This document shows, piece by piece, positions 44,044 to 55,598 of a DNA stretch of 64,000 nt (the stretch's first letter is position 1; the number at the start of each line of letters is the position of its first letter). The stretch covers positions 2,983,001-3,047,000 of the forward strand of contig CP129466.1 in assembly GCA_030583605.1 (NCBI GenBank), written 5' to 3'. This stretch comes from Gammaproteobacteria bacterium. Its GTDB lineage: Bacteria; Pseudomonadota; Gammaproteobacteria; Steroidobacterales; GCA-2729495. The notes below the pieces were generated by a model. It searched no databases. It saw nothing but the letters and a program-made list of their open reading frames with translations, and was not told the DNA's origin. A program made the translations under genes and the position numbers.

Positions 44044-46287
44044 TCAGCGGGTCTCGTCGAGGATGGAGCCCTCCGGGATTGGTCGGCCGAGCGCGAACTG
44101 CAACTGCCAGCTGTTGTTGTCCACGTATCCGAGCGACAGGATGAAGGGGCCGATCGGCGTGGTACCGCCAAGCGCACCCGAGATACCGTAGAGCGTGCCG
44201 TCGTGCACGTCGTCGATGCGCTCAGCCATGCGCCCCGCCTGGAGCCGGACGCCGCCGTACAGCGCCTGGCCGAACAGTGACTGAATTTCGGCGAGCCTCC
44301 AGAGCTGGCGCATGCCCGCGACCCAGTACTTTGTGCCACGCAGTTCGCCGGGCAGCAGGCCGGGGAAGGTTCGGATGCCGCCGAGCTGGAAGGCCTCGGT
44401 CACAGGGAGCTCCCCGTCGAGCTCTGCGCCGCCGCTGGCAAACAGCACCAGGGAGTCGCCCCGGAACCGGATCGCCTTCACGATGACGCCCTCGACCAGG
44501 TCGTAATCGGCCCGGCTGCCGAGCCATGAGTCGGATTGCGCATAGCGTGCGTTGATGTACGAACCGCTGGTCGGCAGCCCGGGCGAATTGCGGGTGTCAT
44601 AGATCATGCGCAGCTGCGTGCTGGACATCTGGGTGGTCTCGAGGTCCGGCAGGATTTGCGGGCCGGTGTCGAGGTCTGCGCTGATCCAGCTACTGCGCAA
44701 TCCGGCGCGCAGCTGTGCACGCGTCCCGATGTTGGCGCCCAGGTCCACCTGGCCGAAGCCTTCATTGACGTTGTACGTGGCGAGGCGGTCACCGTCATCG
44801 TAGATGTCCTCGATAGTGCGCTCGTACAGCACGAACGGCTGGACGAAGAAGCGCTGGCGGATGTCGAGCGGCTGGTACAGCTCCGTTGCGAGCAGCGTCT
44901 GCCGGCCAAGCTGGACCGCGTTATGCCAGCGACCGCCGCGCGGATTCAGCCAGGTGCGCTCGTGATCGGCGCGCAGCAGTGCATCGAGCCGGCCGTCGCC
45001 GTTGGCCGCGAGCCCCAGGTCGAAGCGCACGAAATCCGGCCCCCAGGATCGCTCGACCACGCCGATCTCGACGATCCGCGCCTCCGGCGGACCCTCGATC
45101 CGATACTCGACCCGTTCGAAATCGCCGAGCGCGTAGATCCGGCTCGTGTCTTCGCCAATCTCGGCATTGGTGACGGTCGCGCCGGGCACGACATTCAGAA
45201 TCCTCGAACGAACGAACTGCTCGTTCACGCGATCGAGCCCGACGATACGCACTTCGGCCACGGCGATCTCATCGCTGCCGCCCGGGCGAAGGTTTGCACG
45301 CCAGGCGAGGTACTCGCTCTCGGGCAGCGCGTAACGCGACAGCGCCTCTTTGTGCACCAGGGCCGCCTCACGGCCGAGCGGGATCGCCTCCGGCACCCGC
45401 TGGAAATCCGCCGAGCCGATGGAGCCCATCGGCACGACGATGCTCACGTCGCTCCCGGTCAGGGTTGCAATCTGCGCATCCTGGTTGGCGACGATCATCA
45501 CGTCGAGCGAACGCCCGACCAGCGCCAGCGCCGAGTTGAGCTGCTCCGACGTCGGCGCCGGCGACGCGAGCGAGACGGCGATCACGATATCCGCACAGAC
45601 ATTGCGGACGACGTCCACCGGCAGGTTACGCATCATGCCGCCGTCGGACAGAATTTTATTGCCGATGATGACGGGGGAGAATGCGCCCGGCACCGCCATG
45701 CTGGCACGCATGGCGACGGAAAGGTCACCGTCGCCCAGCACGACCATCTGGCCGCCCAGCATGTCGGTGGCAACCGCGCGGAAGGGAATGGGCAGCTCGT
45801 CGAAGTTGCCGGTGAGGCGGGCATCGGCAACGAGGCCACGAATCACGGTCTCGATGTCCTGCGTCCTCAGCAGGCCCGCCGGGGCGCCGATCCGGCCGTC
45901 CTGGATTCCGAACTCGAGTGAATTCGTATACGTGTTGCCGGCCATCTTGCGGCTGATCGGCATCTGGTCGCGCCGGCCTTCGCTGCCGACCGTGCGCGCC
46001 CAGTTGATGGCGAGCACCTTGCGTTCGATCTCCGCCGGCGGCATGCCCGCGGCGAAGGTGCCGCCGACGAGCGCGCCCATGCTGGTCCCGGCCACGCAGT
46101 CCACCGGTACGCGCAGCTCGTCGAGCACCTCGAGGACGCCGATATGGGCGGCGCCCTTGGCGCCACCGCCACCGAGCGCGAGCCCGATGCGTGGGCGGGA
46201 AGTCGTAGCGCCGGGGGCTGGTTCCTGGGCCGATAGCGGCGCCACCGCCAGCAGCGCGCCGAGTGTCAGAATGATCCTGCCAAACAT
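44044..46287 (-). CDS. Patatin-like phospholipase, type Vd autotransporter
   Basis: A 747-residue exported enzyme. After a signal peptide (ending PLSAQ) comes a patatin phospholipase domain: the oxyanion-hole motif GGGGAKG at 39-45, the Ser nucleophile GTSMG at 67-71, and the Asp of the dyad in SDGGMMRN. A POTRA-like segment (IAVAEVRIVGLDRVNE, near residue 340) and a C-terminal 16-strand barrel of the BamA/Omp85 kind follow. That order is the PlpD/FplA type Vd design, where the lipase is displayed or released at the cell surface. The start at 46287 follows a G-rich ribosome site. Confidence 0.9.
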   Translation of the reverse strand: MFGRIILTLGALLAVAPLSAQEPAPGATTSRPRIGLALGGGGAKGAAHIGVLEVLDELRVPVDCVAGTSMGALVGGTFAAGMPPAEIERKVLAINWARTVGSEGRRDQMPISRKMAGNTYTNSLEFGIQDGRIGAPAGLLRTQDIETVIRGLVADARLTGNFDELPIPFRAVATDMLGGQMVVLGDGDLSVAMRASMAVPGAFSPVIIGNKILSDGGMMRNLPVDVVRNVCADIVIAVSLASPAPTSEQLNSALALVGRSLDVMIVANQDAQIATLTGSDVSIVVPMGSIGSADFQRVPEAIPLGREAALVHKEALSRYALPESEYLAWRANLRPGGSDEIAVAEVRIVGLDRVNEQFVRSRILNVVPGATVTNAEIGEDTSRIYALGDFERVEYRIEGPPEARIVEIGVVERSWGPDFVRFDLGLAANGDGRLDALLRADHERTWLNPRGGRWHNAVQLGRQTLLATELYQPLDIRQRFFVQPFVLYERTIEDIYDDGDRLATYNVNEGFGQVDLGANIGTRAQLRAGLRSSWISADLDTGPQILPDLETTQMSSTQLRMIYDTRNSPGLPTSGSYINARYAQSDSWLGSRADYDLVEGVIVKAIRFRGDSLVLFASGGAELDGELPVTEAFQLGGIRTFPGLLPGELRGTKYWVAGMRQLWRLAEIQSLFGQALYGGVRLQAGRMAERIDDVHDGTLYGISGALGGTTPIGPFILSLGYVDNNSWQLQFALGRPIPEGSILDETR

Positions 46288-46416
46288 GACTGTCGCCCCC
46301 CCGGGGCAGATGAGGCTCACGCGAACCGTGCGAACCGTGCGAACCGACGGTGCAAACCCTAGCGCAAACCCCTAGAATCCGCACCTGTTCGTCATCACGG
46401 GGGGAGCCCGGACACC

Positions 46417-46934
46417 ATGAAAACGACACTACTCGCCATTACCGCAGCCCTCGCTGCCCTGCCAGCAGCCGGCATCGCCCAGGTGAACCCCGCCTTTGCG
46501 GACCTCACCGAAGCGACCGAGCAGGCGCGGACAATCGTGCACGCCGAACGCAAGATGATCGTCAGCCAGGCGCTGGCGCTCACGCCGGAGGAAAGCAATG
46601 CATTCTGGCCGGTCTTCGACCGCTACATGGCGGAGCTGAAAGAGATCGGCAACCTGCGGGTGAAGGTCATCACCGATTATGCGGCGAGCTACGACAACCT
46701 TTCGGACGCGACCGCGCAGCAGTTGATCGCCGACGGCCTGAAGTACCAGGAAAAGATGGTCGACCTGCGCAAGCGCTACCTGAAGAAGTTCCGCAAAGTG
46801 CTCCCCGAAACGAAGCTCGCCCGGTTCTACCAGCTCGAGTACAAGCTCGATACGATCTCGGCCTTCGCGCTGGCACGGCAGATACCGCTCGTGCCGAACA
46901 AGACCGCCGGACCATCGCTCGCACCGCCCGCGCG

Positions 46935-46938
<4 letters not shown>
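46417..46938 (+). CDS. Periplasmic helical protein, unknown
   Basis: A 173-residue exported protein with a signal peptide (ending GIAQ) and a mainly helical body (QALALTPEESNAFWPVFDRY, EKMVDLRKRYLKKFRKVLP). The arrangement is reminiscent of Spy/CpxP-like periplasmic helpers, which carry LTxxQ-type motifs, but no such motif is exact. Preceded by GGGGGAGC. Upstream, at 46321-46347, lie three near-perfect 9-base direct repeats (GCGAACCGT). Its stop overlaps the stop of the convergent glycogen phosphorylase gene. Confidence 0.75.
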
Positions 46939-49427
<2,489 letters not shown>

Positions 49428-49577
49428 GGTGCGAACGGGCGGCCGAGGCCCGCACTCTGCGAGGTCTTGTCGTTTCCCTGATCGAGTCGGCAGACTATCA
49501 CAATCGTGTGTCGCGGCATTCGCTGCGGCGCAGGCCGCGCGTCCAAGCAATCGTCACAACATCCAGGGAACCCCGTC

Positions 49578-50618
49578 ATGCGTCGTGCGAGTCTCGTAGT
49601 TGCCGCTTGCGCCCTGCTCACGACCGCCTATGCCGCGGACCCACCGGCAGGCAACCCGGCGCAGGACTGGGGCGCACTGCGACTGCTGGGCCGGGAGGTG
49701 GCGCCCGGGGCCAAACGCAAGTTCAGCTACCAGTTCGCACAGACCTTCGAAGGCGCGTTCCTCGATACGGTGGTGTTCGCGGCGCGGGGGGCACGCCCCG
49801 GGCCGACGCTCTGCCTGACAGCGCTCATCCATGGCGACGAGCGCAATGGGTTCGAAGTCGCGCGTGAAATCGTCGCCTCGACCGATGCCGGAGCGCTCGC
49901 CGGCACACTGATCGCGTTGCCGGCCGCGAACATCCACGGGTTTCGTACCGGCAGCCGCTACATGCCCGATCGCCGCGACCTCAACCGCGCCTTCCCCGGT
50001 GTGGAGGGCAGCAGCAACACGGCGCTCATCGCCTCCATCATCTTCAGCAACCTGCGCGAGCACTGCGACGCGCTGATCGACCTGCACACCGGCTCGCTCG
50101 AGCGGGCCAACCTGCCGCAGATCCGCGTGGATCTCGCGCACGGCAGGGCGTTCGACCTCGCCAGGCATTTCGGTGCAGCCGTGGTGATTGGCGGGGCCGG
50201 ACCGCGCGGCAGCCTGCGCCGCGAGATGATGGAAGCCGGAATCCCGGCGCTGGTCTACGAGGCCGGGCTGCCGCTGCGCTTCGAGCGCGAGGAGATTGCG
50301 CGCGGCGTGCAGGGGGTGCGCAACGTGATGATCCGCCTCGGCATGATGGCCGGCGAGGCCACCGCGCCCACACCGGACGCCCGGATCTTCAGCCGCTCCA
50401 ACTGGGTGCGCACCCCGCTCGGCAACAGCGGCATTTTCTATCCGCGCAGCGTGCTCGACGGAACGGTACGCCGCGGCGACGTCATCGCCGAGGTCATCGA
50501 CCCGTTCACCGACGAGCGCTTCGTCATCACCTCGCCCTACGAAGGCCACGTGGTCGGCATCGCGGTGCCGCAGGTCGTGTTCTCCGGTTACGCCATCCTG
50601 CACGTCGCCCGTAACTGA
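49578..50618 (+). CDS. Exported succinylglutamate desuccinylase/aspartoacylase-family protein
   Basis: A 346-residue M14-type zinc carboxypeptidase-fold protein with a signal peptide (ending AYAADPP). Zinc ligands are visible as ALIHGDERNG (HxxE) and the third His in ALIDLHTGS; the Arg pair in PDRRDLNRAFP matches the family. It would cleave an amide of a small molecule or peptide in the periplasm. The C-terminal part (SPYEGHVVGIAVPQVVFSGYAI) is a small beta domain common in the branch. ATG 49578 follows AGGGAA. Confidence 0.85.
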   Translation: MRRASLVVAACALLTTAYAADPPAGNPAQDWGALRLLGREVAPGAKRKFSYQFAQTFEGAFLDTVVFAARGARPGPTLCLTALIHGDERNGFEVAREIVASTDAGALAGTLIALPAANIHGFRTGSRYMPDRRDLNRAFPGVEGSSNTALIASIIFSNLREHCDALIDLHTGSLERANLPQIRVDLAHGRAFDLARHFGAAVVIGGAGPRGSLRREMMEAGIPALVYEAGLPLRFEREEIARGVQGVRNVMIRLGMMAGEATAPTPDARIFSRSNWVRTPLGNSGIFYPRSVLDGTVRRGDVIAEVIDPFTDERFVITSPYEGHVVGIAVPQVVFSGYAILHVARN

Positions 50619-50643
50619 TCCGGGCGGCGCGCACTCGCGGGAG

Positions 50644-51714
50644 TCAGCTGCCGGCGCCTGGCGGTGACTCCGGCGCATCCGTCCATGCGCGCAACAGCGT
50701 CCAGCTCACCGCCAGCACCACCGGCCCGACGAAGATGCCGATGATGCCGAAGGTGAGGAGCCCGCCGACGACGCCGGCGAAAATCAGCACCAGCGACAGA
50801 TCGGCGCCCCGCTTGATCAGCAGTGGCCGGATGAAGTTGTCGGCCGTGCCGACGACGATGGACCAGACGAGCAGAAAGACCGCCAGCCAGGTCGGGCCGG
50901 TCGCAAACACCCAGATCACCGCCGGAGCCAGCACGAGCACGACGCCGAGCTGCGCCACGGTCAGGAGGAACGCCACCGCGGTCAGCACCGGCACGAACGG
51001 CACGCCGGCGATGGCGAGCCCGATGCCGGTGAACGTCGCCTGGATCAGTGCAGTGCCGACCACGCCGAGCGCCACGCCGCGGATGGCCTGTGCGGCCAGC
51101 CGCGCTGCGCGCTCACCCTGCTCGCCCGCCAGCCGGCGCGCGAATCGCAGGGCAAACCGCGCCGTCGCTTCGCCATTGGCATAGACAATGGCCGCCACGA
51201 TGATCGTCAGAATGAACTGCACGATGATGAAGCCGACGTTGCCGATCTGCGATAACAGCCAGCGGGTCAGCTCGCCGACATAGGGCGTCGCGCGCCCGAG
51301 CAGCTCCATGTCGCTCAGCGCACCGACATTCGCCCATATACCCGCAACCGATGCGCCGACGAGCGGCAGGTTGACGAGCCACGCGGGCGGCGGCGGCAGG
51401 CGCCAGTCGGCGAGCCCGCCAACCCAGCCGACGAACGTACCGGCATTCGCAACCAGCGCACCGATCAAAAGCACGATCGGGATCACCAGCACCAGCAGCA
51501 GGCCGACCGCCATCACCGTGACCGCCAGTGCGCGCCGCCCGCCAAGCATCCGCTCGAGCCGCAAAAACAGCGGCCAGGTCGCCACCACGATCATCACTGC
51601 CCAAAGCAGCGCGCCGAGAAACGGCCACAGTATCCACAGGCTGCCGCCAATCAGCAGTCCCAGGAACAGCACGCCGAGGACGACCCGGGTCAGCTGGCTA
51701 TCGCGCTCGTTCAT
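50644..51714 (-). CDS. AI-2E family (PerM-type) transporter
   Basis: A 356-residue polytopic inner-membrane protein of the AI-2E/PerM family, with two N-terminal helices (LGVLFLGLLIGGSLWILWPFL and a second ending ATWPLFL), a loop and further helices with the family signature FADNFIRPLLIKRG-like segment (VVGTADNFIRPLLIKRGADL). Substrates vary: autoinducer-2 efflux was reported for TqsA, and Na+/H+ exchange for others. It lies 33 bases upstream of pth on the minus strand when read in gene order and may share no operon with it. Confidence 0.85.
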   Translation of the reverse strand: MNERDSQLTRVVLGVLFLGLLIGGSLWILWPFLGALLWAVMIVVATWPLFLRLERMLGGRRALAVTVMAVGLLLVLVIPIVLLIGALVANAGTFVGWVGGLADWRLPPPPAWLVNLPLVGASVAGIWANVGALSDMELLGRATPYVGELTRWLLSQIGNVGFIIVQFILTIIVAAIVYANGEATARFALRFARRLAGEQGERAARLAAQAIRGVALGVVGTALIQATFTGIGLAIAGVPFVPVLTAVAFLLTVAQLGVVLVLAPAVIWVFATGPTWLAVFLLVWSIVVGTADNFIRPLLIKRGADLSLVLIFAGVVGGLLTFGIIGIFVGPVVLAVSWTLLRAWTDAPESPPGAGS

Positions 51715-51747
51715 GCGGCACCTCCACGCAGATGGCGAATCGTTTCT

Positions 51748-52362
51748 TCATCCGGCAGGCCCGGGGCCCGCATCGGGCGGCGTGGCCGTGTGCAGACGCG
51801 TCACCGCCCGCTGGAACCCCTGCGCAAACCAGGTCTCCAGTGCCTGCAGTGATTCGGCGATGGCGAAATCGATGAGGCCCTGCTCATCGCCCGACGGGCG
51901 GTGCAGCACGTAGCCGGCCACGTCATCCCTGGACCCGGGGTGCCCGACACCGAGCCGCAGCCGCGGAAAATCCGCGCCGCAATGGGCAATGATGTCGCGC
52001 AGCCCGTTGTTGCCGCCGTGGCCACCGCCGGATTTCAGGCGTGCGGTCCCCGGTGGCAGGTCCACGTCGTCGTGCACGACCAGGATGGCGGCGAGCGGAA
52101 TCTGGAAGTAGTCCATCAGCCGGCGCACGCACTGGCCGCTGCGGTTCATGAAGGTCGCGGGTTTTACGAGCCGCACCGGCTGTCCGCCGATCGCCACCTG
52201 GCAGTGGCTGCCGGCGAGCTTGGCTTCGTCACGAAACTGCGCGGTGGCCGGGACGGCCAGCCGCTCGAGCAGCCAGAAACCGGCATTGTGACGGTCGGCC
52301 GCGTGCTTCGGGCCGGGATTGCCGAGACCGACGATCGCGGCGGGGAGGAGCGAGGCCTGCAT
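51748..52362 (-). CDS. pth: Peptidyl-tRNA hydrolase
   Basis: A 204-residue enzyme that frees tRNA from peptidyl-tRNA that has dropped off ribosomes. The catalytic His is in DRHNAGFWLLE, substrate-binding Asn residues lie in PATFMNRSG and GGNNGLRDI, and the Asp in VHDDVDLPPG. Fold start AAIVGLGNPG is at the N-terminus. It follows rplY with a hairpin between them, the usual gammaproteobacterial pair. Length is normal apart from a short Pro/Gly tail. Confidence 0.96.
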   Translation of the reverse strand: MQASLLPAAIVGLGNPGPKHAADRHNAGFWLLERLAVPATAQFRDEAKLAGSHCQVAIGGQPVRLVKPATFMNRSGQCVRRLMDYFQIPLAAILVVHDDVDLPPGTARLKSGGGHGGNNGLRDIIAHCGADFPRLRLGVGHPGSRDDVAGYVLHRPSGDEQGLIDFAIAESLQALETWFAQGFQRAVTRLHTATPPDAGPGPAG

Positions 52363-52377
52363 GGGTCCACATGATAA

Positions 52378-52402
52378 CGGGGACCGGCGCGGGCCGGTCC
52401 CC
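52378..52402 (-). terminator. GC-rich hairpin between rplY and pth
   Basis: GGGGACCGGC pairs with GCCGGTCCCC (10 bp) but has no T-run on either side. It is more likely an RNA-processing or attenuating structure than a full terminator. Confidence 0.45.
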
Positions 52403-52449
52403 GTCGTTTATGAAGTAGGGCCGTTGGCACCGGCCACTGCGTCCCTGCG

Positions 52450-53184
52450 CTACTTCTTGTCCTTGCCCTTGCCGGCGTCCTTCGCGCCTTCCTTGGCCGG
52501 CGCGGCCGCGGCAGCCGCACCCGCGGCCGGGGCTGCGCCCTCGGCGGGCGCCGCCGCAGCGCCTTCGGCGGGCACTGCGCCCTCCACCGGCTCCTCGACC
52601 TCCTCCTTGACGAGGTGGATCGAAACGACCGGGCGGTTCTGTTCCGGGCCGCCGGCCAGTTCGGGAATTTCCACACCGGACGGCAGCTTGATGTCGGACA
52701 GATGCAGGATGCCGTTGAGATCGAGTTCGCCGATGTCGAGCTCGAGGAACTCGGGCAGATCCTTCGGCAGGCAGGTAATGTGCACCTCGGTCATGAGGTG
52801 CGAGACGATGCCGCCACCTTCCTTCACGCCCTTCGCGTTGGCCGCGTTGAGGAAATGCAGCGGGATTGCGATGCGGATCTTCTCGTTGGCGAGAATGCGC
52901 TGCAGGTCGAGGTGCATGACGGCGCGTTTCGCCGGGTGCACCTGGATGTCCTTGACGATCGCCTGCAAACGCTCGCCGGCGATAGTGATGTCAAGGATGC
53001 TCGACAGGAACGCCTCCTGCTCCGCATTGCGCAGGACTTCGTTGCTGTCCAGCGTGACGGCGGTGGGCGACTGACCGCCCCCGTAGATGATGCCGGGAAC
53101 CCTTCCGGCCCGACGCAGGCGGCGGCTCGCACCTTTCCCTGCGTCATCCCGGGCTTCCGCGGCGAGTGTAAAGCGCTTGGCCAT
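52450..53184 (-). CDS. rplY: Large-subunit ribosomal protein bL25 (Ctc form)
   Basis: A 244-residue bL25 that binds 5S rRNA. The N-terminal L25 domain (AEARDDAGKGASRRLRRAGR, up to about residue 95) is followed by the TL5/CTC beta domain (about 100-185). The long Ala/Pro/Glu tail (from about 200) ends in a Lys-rich segment. Long CTC forms are normal outside the enterics. It stands between the REP array and pth. Confidence 0.95.
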   Translation of the reverse strand: MAKRFTLAAEARDDAGKGASRRLRRAGRVPGIIYGGGQSPTAVTLDSNEVLRNAEQEAFLSSILDITIAGERLQAIVKDIQVHPAKRAVMHLDLQRILANEKIRIAIPLHFLNAANAKGVKEGGGIVSHLMTEVHITCLPKDLPEFLELDIGELDLNGILHLSDIKLPSGVEIPELAGGPEQNRPVVSIHLVKEEVEEPVEGAVPAEGAAAAPAEGAAPAAGAAAAAAPAKEGAKDAGKGKDKK

Positions 53185-53326
53185 GATGACTCCTGAATCA
53201 GATAACTGGTTGGTTTTCCGGCGGAACCGGCCTGCGACCGGCCGGCACCGCCCCCTTGCGGGGGGCGCAATGATAGCCCAACGAGGCTGATGCCGCGAAC
53301 CGGACCCTGGCTGCCGGCGCCCATCG

Positions 53327-53741
53327 CGGCTTGCGCCGCTCCTACACCGCTTCGTTCAGCGCCGCGGCTGCCGACACCCTGGAGGAGCGACGTCAGTCGC
53401 GACCCGCGCGTCGTTCAGCGCGGCGGTCGAAACCGTCGCGGCTCGCGCCGCTCCTACACCGCTTCGTTCAGCGCAGTGGCTGGACAGCACCCTGTAGGAG
53501 CGACGTCAGTCGCGACCCGCGCGTCGTTCAGCGCGGCGGTCGAAACCGTCGCGGCTCGCGCCGCTCCTACGGCGCTTCGTTCAACGCCGCGGCTGCCAAC
53601 ACCCTGTAGGAGCGACGTCAGTCGCGACCACCGCGAAGATTCCCGCCGCGGCAAAATCCGTCGCGGCTCGCGCCGCTCCTACGGCGCTTCGTTCAACGCA
53701 GTGGCTGCCAACACCCTGTAGGAGCGACGTCAGTCGCGACC
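53327..53741. repeat. REP/BIME-type palindromic repeat cluster
   Basis: The 600-base gap between rplY and prs holds no gene but eight REP-like elements in alternating orientation. Direct copies (TGTAGGAGCGACGTCAG then TCGCGAC) begin at 53381, 53493, 53606 and 53717. Inverted copies (GTCGCGGCTCGCGCCGCTCC type) begin near 53327, 53435, 53549 and 53660. The composite unit repeats every 111-113 bases. The family is widespread in Pseudomonas and Xanthomonas relatives and is usually dispersed by a RAYT transposase, not present here. Confidence 0.92.
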
Positions 53742-53787
53742 TTGATGCGGCTTGCGCCGCCACCCCGCCCGTTCGGCAATGCGCCGG

Positions 53788-54759
53788 TCAGTCAACGTAG
53801 AGGGAGCTGACCGACTCGTCCAGGCAGATCCGGCGCATGGTCTCGGCGAGCAATTCCGCCACACCGAGCTGGCGAATGCGGGAGCAGGCGGCCGCGGCCG
53901 GGCCGAGCGGGATGGTGTCGGTGACCACCAGCTCGTCGAGCGTCGAGCCGGCGATGCGCTCGACCGCCTTGCCGGAGAGTATCGGGTGGGTGACATAAGC
54001 AAGCACCCGTTCGGCGCCGTGCTCCTTCAGTGCACCGGCAGCCTGGCACAGCGTGCCGGCGGTATCCACCATGTCGTCGATCAGCACGCAGGTCTTGCCC
54101 TCGACCTCGCCGATGATGTTCATCACCTCCGAGACGTTGGGCTGCGGACGGCGTTTGTCGATGATGGCGAGATCGGCATTGTCGATGCGCTTGGCGAACG
54201 CGCGCGCGCGAACCACGCCACCGACGTCCGGCGAGACCACCACGAGATCGTTGTACTTCTGCCGCCACAGGTCGCCGAGCAGCACCGGCGACGAATACAC
54301 GTTGTCCACCGGAATCGAGAAAAAACCCTGGATCTGGTCGGCATGCAGGTCCACCGTCAGGACGCGGTTGATGCCGGCTTCGATGACCAGCCCGGCCACC
54401 AGGCGCGCGGTGATCGGCACCCGCGCCGCCCGGGTGCGCCGATCCTGGCGCGAGTAGCCCATGTAGGGAATAACCGCCGTGATGCGCGCGGCCGAAGCAC
54501 GCCGGCAGGCGTCGGCGAGCACCAGCAACTCCATGATGTGGTCGTTCACCGGCGGGCAGGTCGATTGCACGATGTAGACGTCGCGGCCGCGCACGTTATC
54601 GAGGACCTCGACGCTGATCTCGCCGTCGGAGAAACGCCCGACATGCGCTTTGCCGAGCGGTTGCGTGAGGTGACGCGCGATGCGCTGGGCGAGCCCCGGA
54701 TTGGAGTTGCCCGAGAGAATCGCCATGTTCGGCAGCAGGTTGCGGCTTTCGGCGTTCAC
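53788..54759 (-). CDS. prs: Ribose-phosphate pyrophosphokinase
   Basis: A 323-residue PRPP synthetase transferring pyrophosphate from ATP to ribose-5-phosphate. The catalytic flexible-loop His region is [18 protein letters not shown], the phosphate-binding blocks are [10 protein letters not shown] and YMGYSRQDR, and the PRPP motif is [13 protein letters not shown]. Length and motifs are those of bacterial class I enzymes. Directly downstream of tRNA-Gln on the same strand, the arrangement typical of gammaproteobacteria. Confidence 0.97.
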   Translation of the reverse strand: MNAESRNLLPNMAILSGNSNPGLAQRIARHLTQPLGKAHVGRFSDGEISVEVLDNVRGRDVYIVQSTCPPVNDHIMELLVLADACRRASAARITAVIPYMGYSRQDRRTRAARVPITARLVAGLVIEAGINRVLTVDLHADQIQGFFSIPVDNVYSSPVLLGDLWRQKYNDLVVVSPDVGGVVRARAFAKRIDNADLAIIDKRRPQPNVSEVMNIIGEVEGKTCVLIDDMVDTAGTLCQAAGALKEHGAERVLAYVTHPILSGKAVERIAGSTLDELVVTDTIPLGPAAAACSRIRQLGVAELLAETMRRICLDESVSSLYVD

Positions 54760-54792
54760 GTCGGGCTCTGCTCTGGTGACCCGCGAGGGCGG

Positions 54793-54867
54793 TGGCTGGG
54801 GTGGTAGGATTCGAACCTACGAATGGCGGGATCAAAACCCGCTGCCTTACCGCTTGGCTACACCCCA
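54793..54867 (-). tRNA. tRNA-Gln (TTG)
   Basis: A 75-base tRNA including encoded CCA. The acceptor TGGGGTG pairs with CACCCCA, the anticodon loop is TTTTGAT (anticodon TTG) on a GCGGG/CCCGC stem, and the T-arm is GTAGGTTCGAATCCTAC. It sits upstream of prs, its conserved position. Confidence 0.96.
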
Positions 54868-54887
54868 AGTGGCGCAGGCGCGCACGT

Positions 54888-54916
54888 ATTCTCCGGGCGC
54901 ACTTCGGGGCTGTCAA
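54888..54916 (-). promoter_or_regulatory. Sigma-70-type promoter for tRNA-Gln
   Basis: On the minus strand, TTGACA (54916-54911) is followed after 17 bases by GAGAAT (54893-54888), about 20 bases before the tRNA 5' end. It could also serve prs. Confidence 0.7.
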
Positions 54917-54959
54917 ACCACCGATCACCGCACCGAAACCGCCGCCAGTGCGCCCGCCT

Positions 54960-55598
54960 TCAACGCGCGAGGCAGTGCGCTTCGAGACACCAGTGGTCCA
55001 CGATCAGGCGCACGCGGGCCGCGTCGCTCGCCAGCGTCAGTCGCCGCGGCATGGGCGTGCCCGACTGGTCCTCGAACGCCTCGAAGCGGATGGTCCAGCC
55101 GTTCTGCTCGATGAGTTCGGGCTGGCCGCCGCTCGCGCGTGTCTCACCGGCCGGGAATTGCGGGTCGGACAAACCGAGCAGCCAGTAACGGACGCTTCCG
55201 GCCGGGAACGCCCAGCCGAGCTGTTCGGCGAGGAACTGCCCGGCCGCGTCCGGGCCGGTATAGTCACGCGAGAACTCGCCGTTGCGGCTGCTGACACTGA
55301 GTCGGGCCGGATCCCAGCGGATGTCGTACGCACCGGCTCCGAATGGGCCGCTGACGCGAATGCGTGCGCTGGCGCCGTGCTGCTCCCAGCGCAGGTCGCC
55401 CTGGCCGCTGCCCGCATCGGCCTTGACCGCGATCCGGCCGCGCGCGAGCCAGGCATCGAGCGAGAGCAGCCGCGTGCGCCGCGCGTCCCAGTCCACCGCC
55501 GGGGCCGGTTCTTCCCGGCGCAGCGTGCAGGCATCGAGCAGCGCGACCACCGCGAGCGCACACGCCATCGCCACCGCAGGTCTGCGCATTGCGGCCAC
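54960..55598 (-). CDS. lolB: Outer-membrane lipoprotein insertion factor LolB
   Basis: A 212-residue lipoprotein that receives lipoproteins from LolA and inserts them in the outer membrane. Lipobox LLDAC (Cys about 24) and the LolB beta-barrel core (WLARGRIAVKADAGSGQGDLRW, IRVSGPFGAGAYDIRW, WLLGLSDPQFP) are clear. GTG 55598 abuts the TGA of the upstream TPR gene; an ATG three codons on is possible. The TPR-lolB order is conserved in Pseudomonas relatives, but ispE, normally next, is absent. Confidence 0.92.
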   Translation of the reverse strand: MAAMRRPAVAMACALAVVALLDACTLRREEPAPAVDWDARRTRLLSLDAWLARGRIAVKADAGSGQGDLRWEQHGASARIRVSGPFGAGAYDIRWDPARLSVSSRNGEFSRDYTGPDAAGQFLAEQLGWAFPAGSVRYWLLGLSDPQFPAGETRASGGQPELIEQNGWTIRFEAFEDQSGTPMPRRLTLASDAARVRLIVDHWCLEAHCLAR

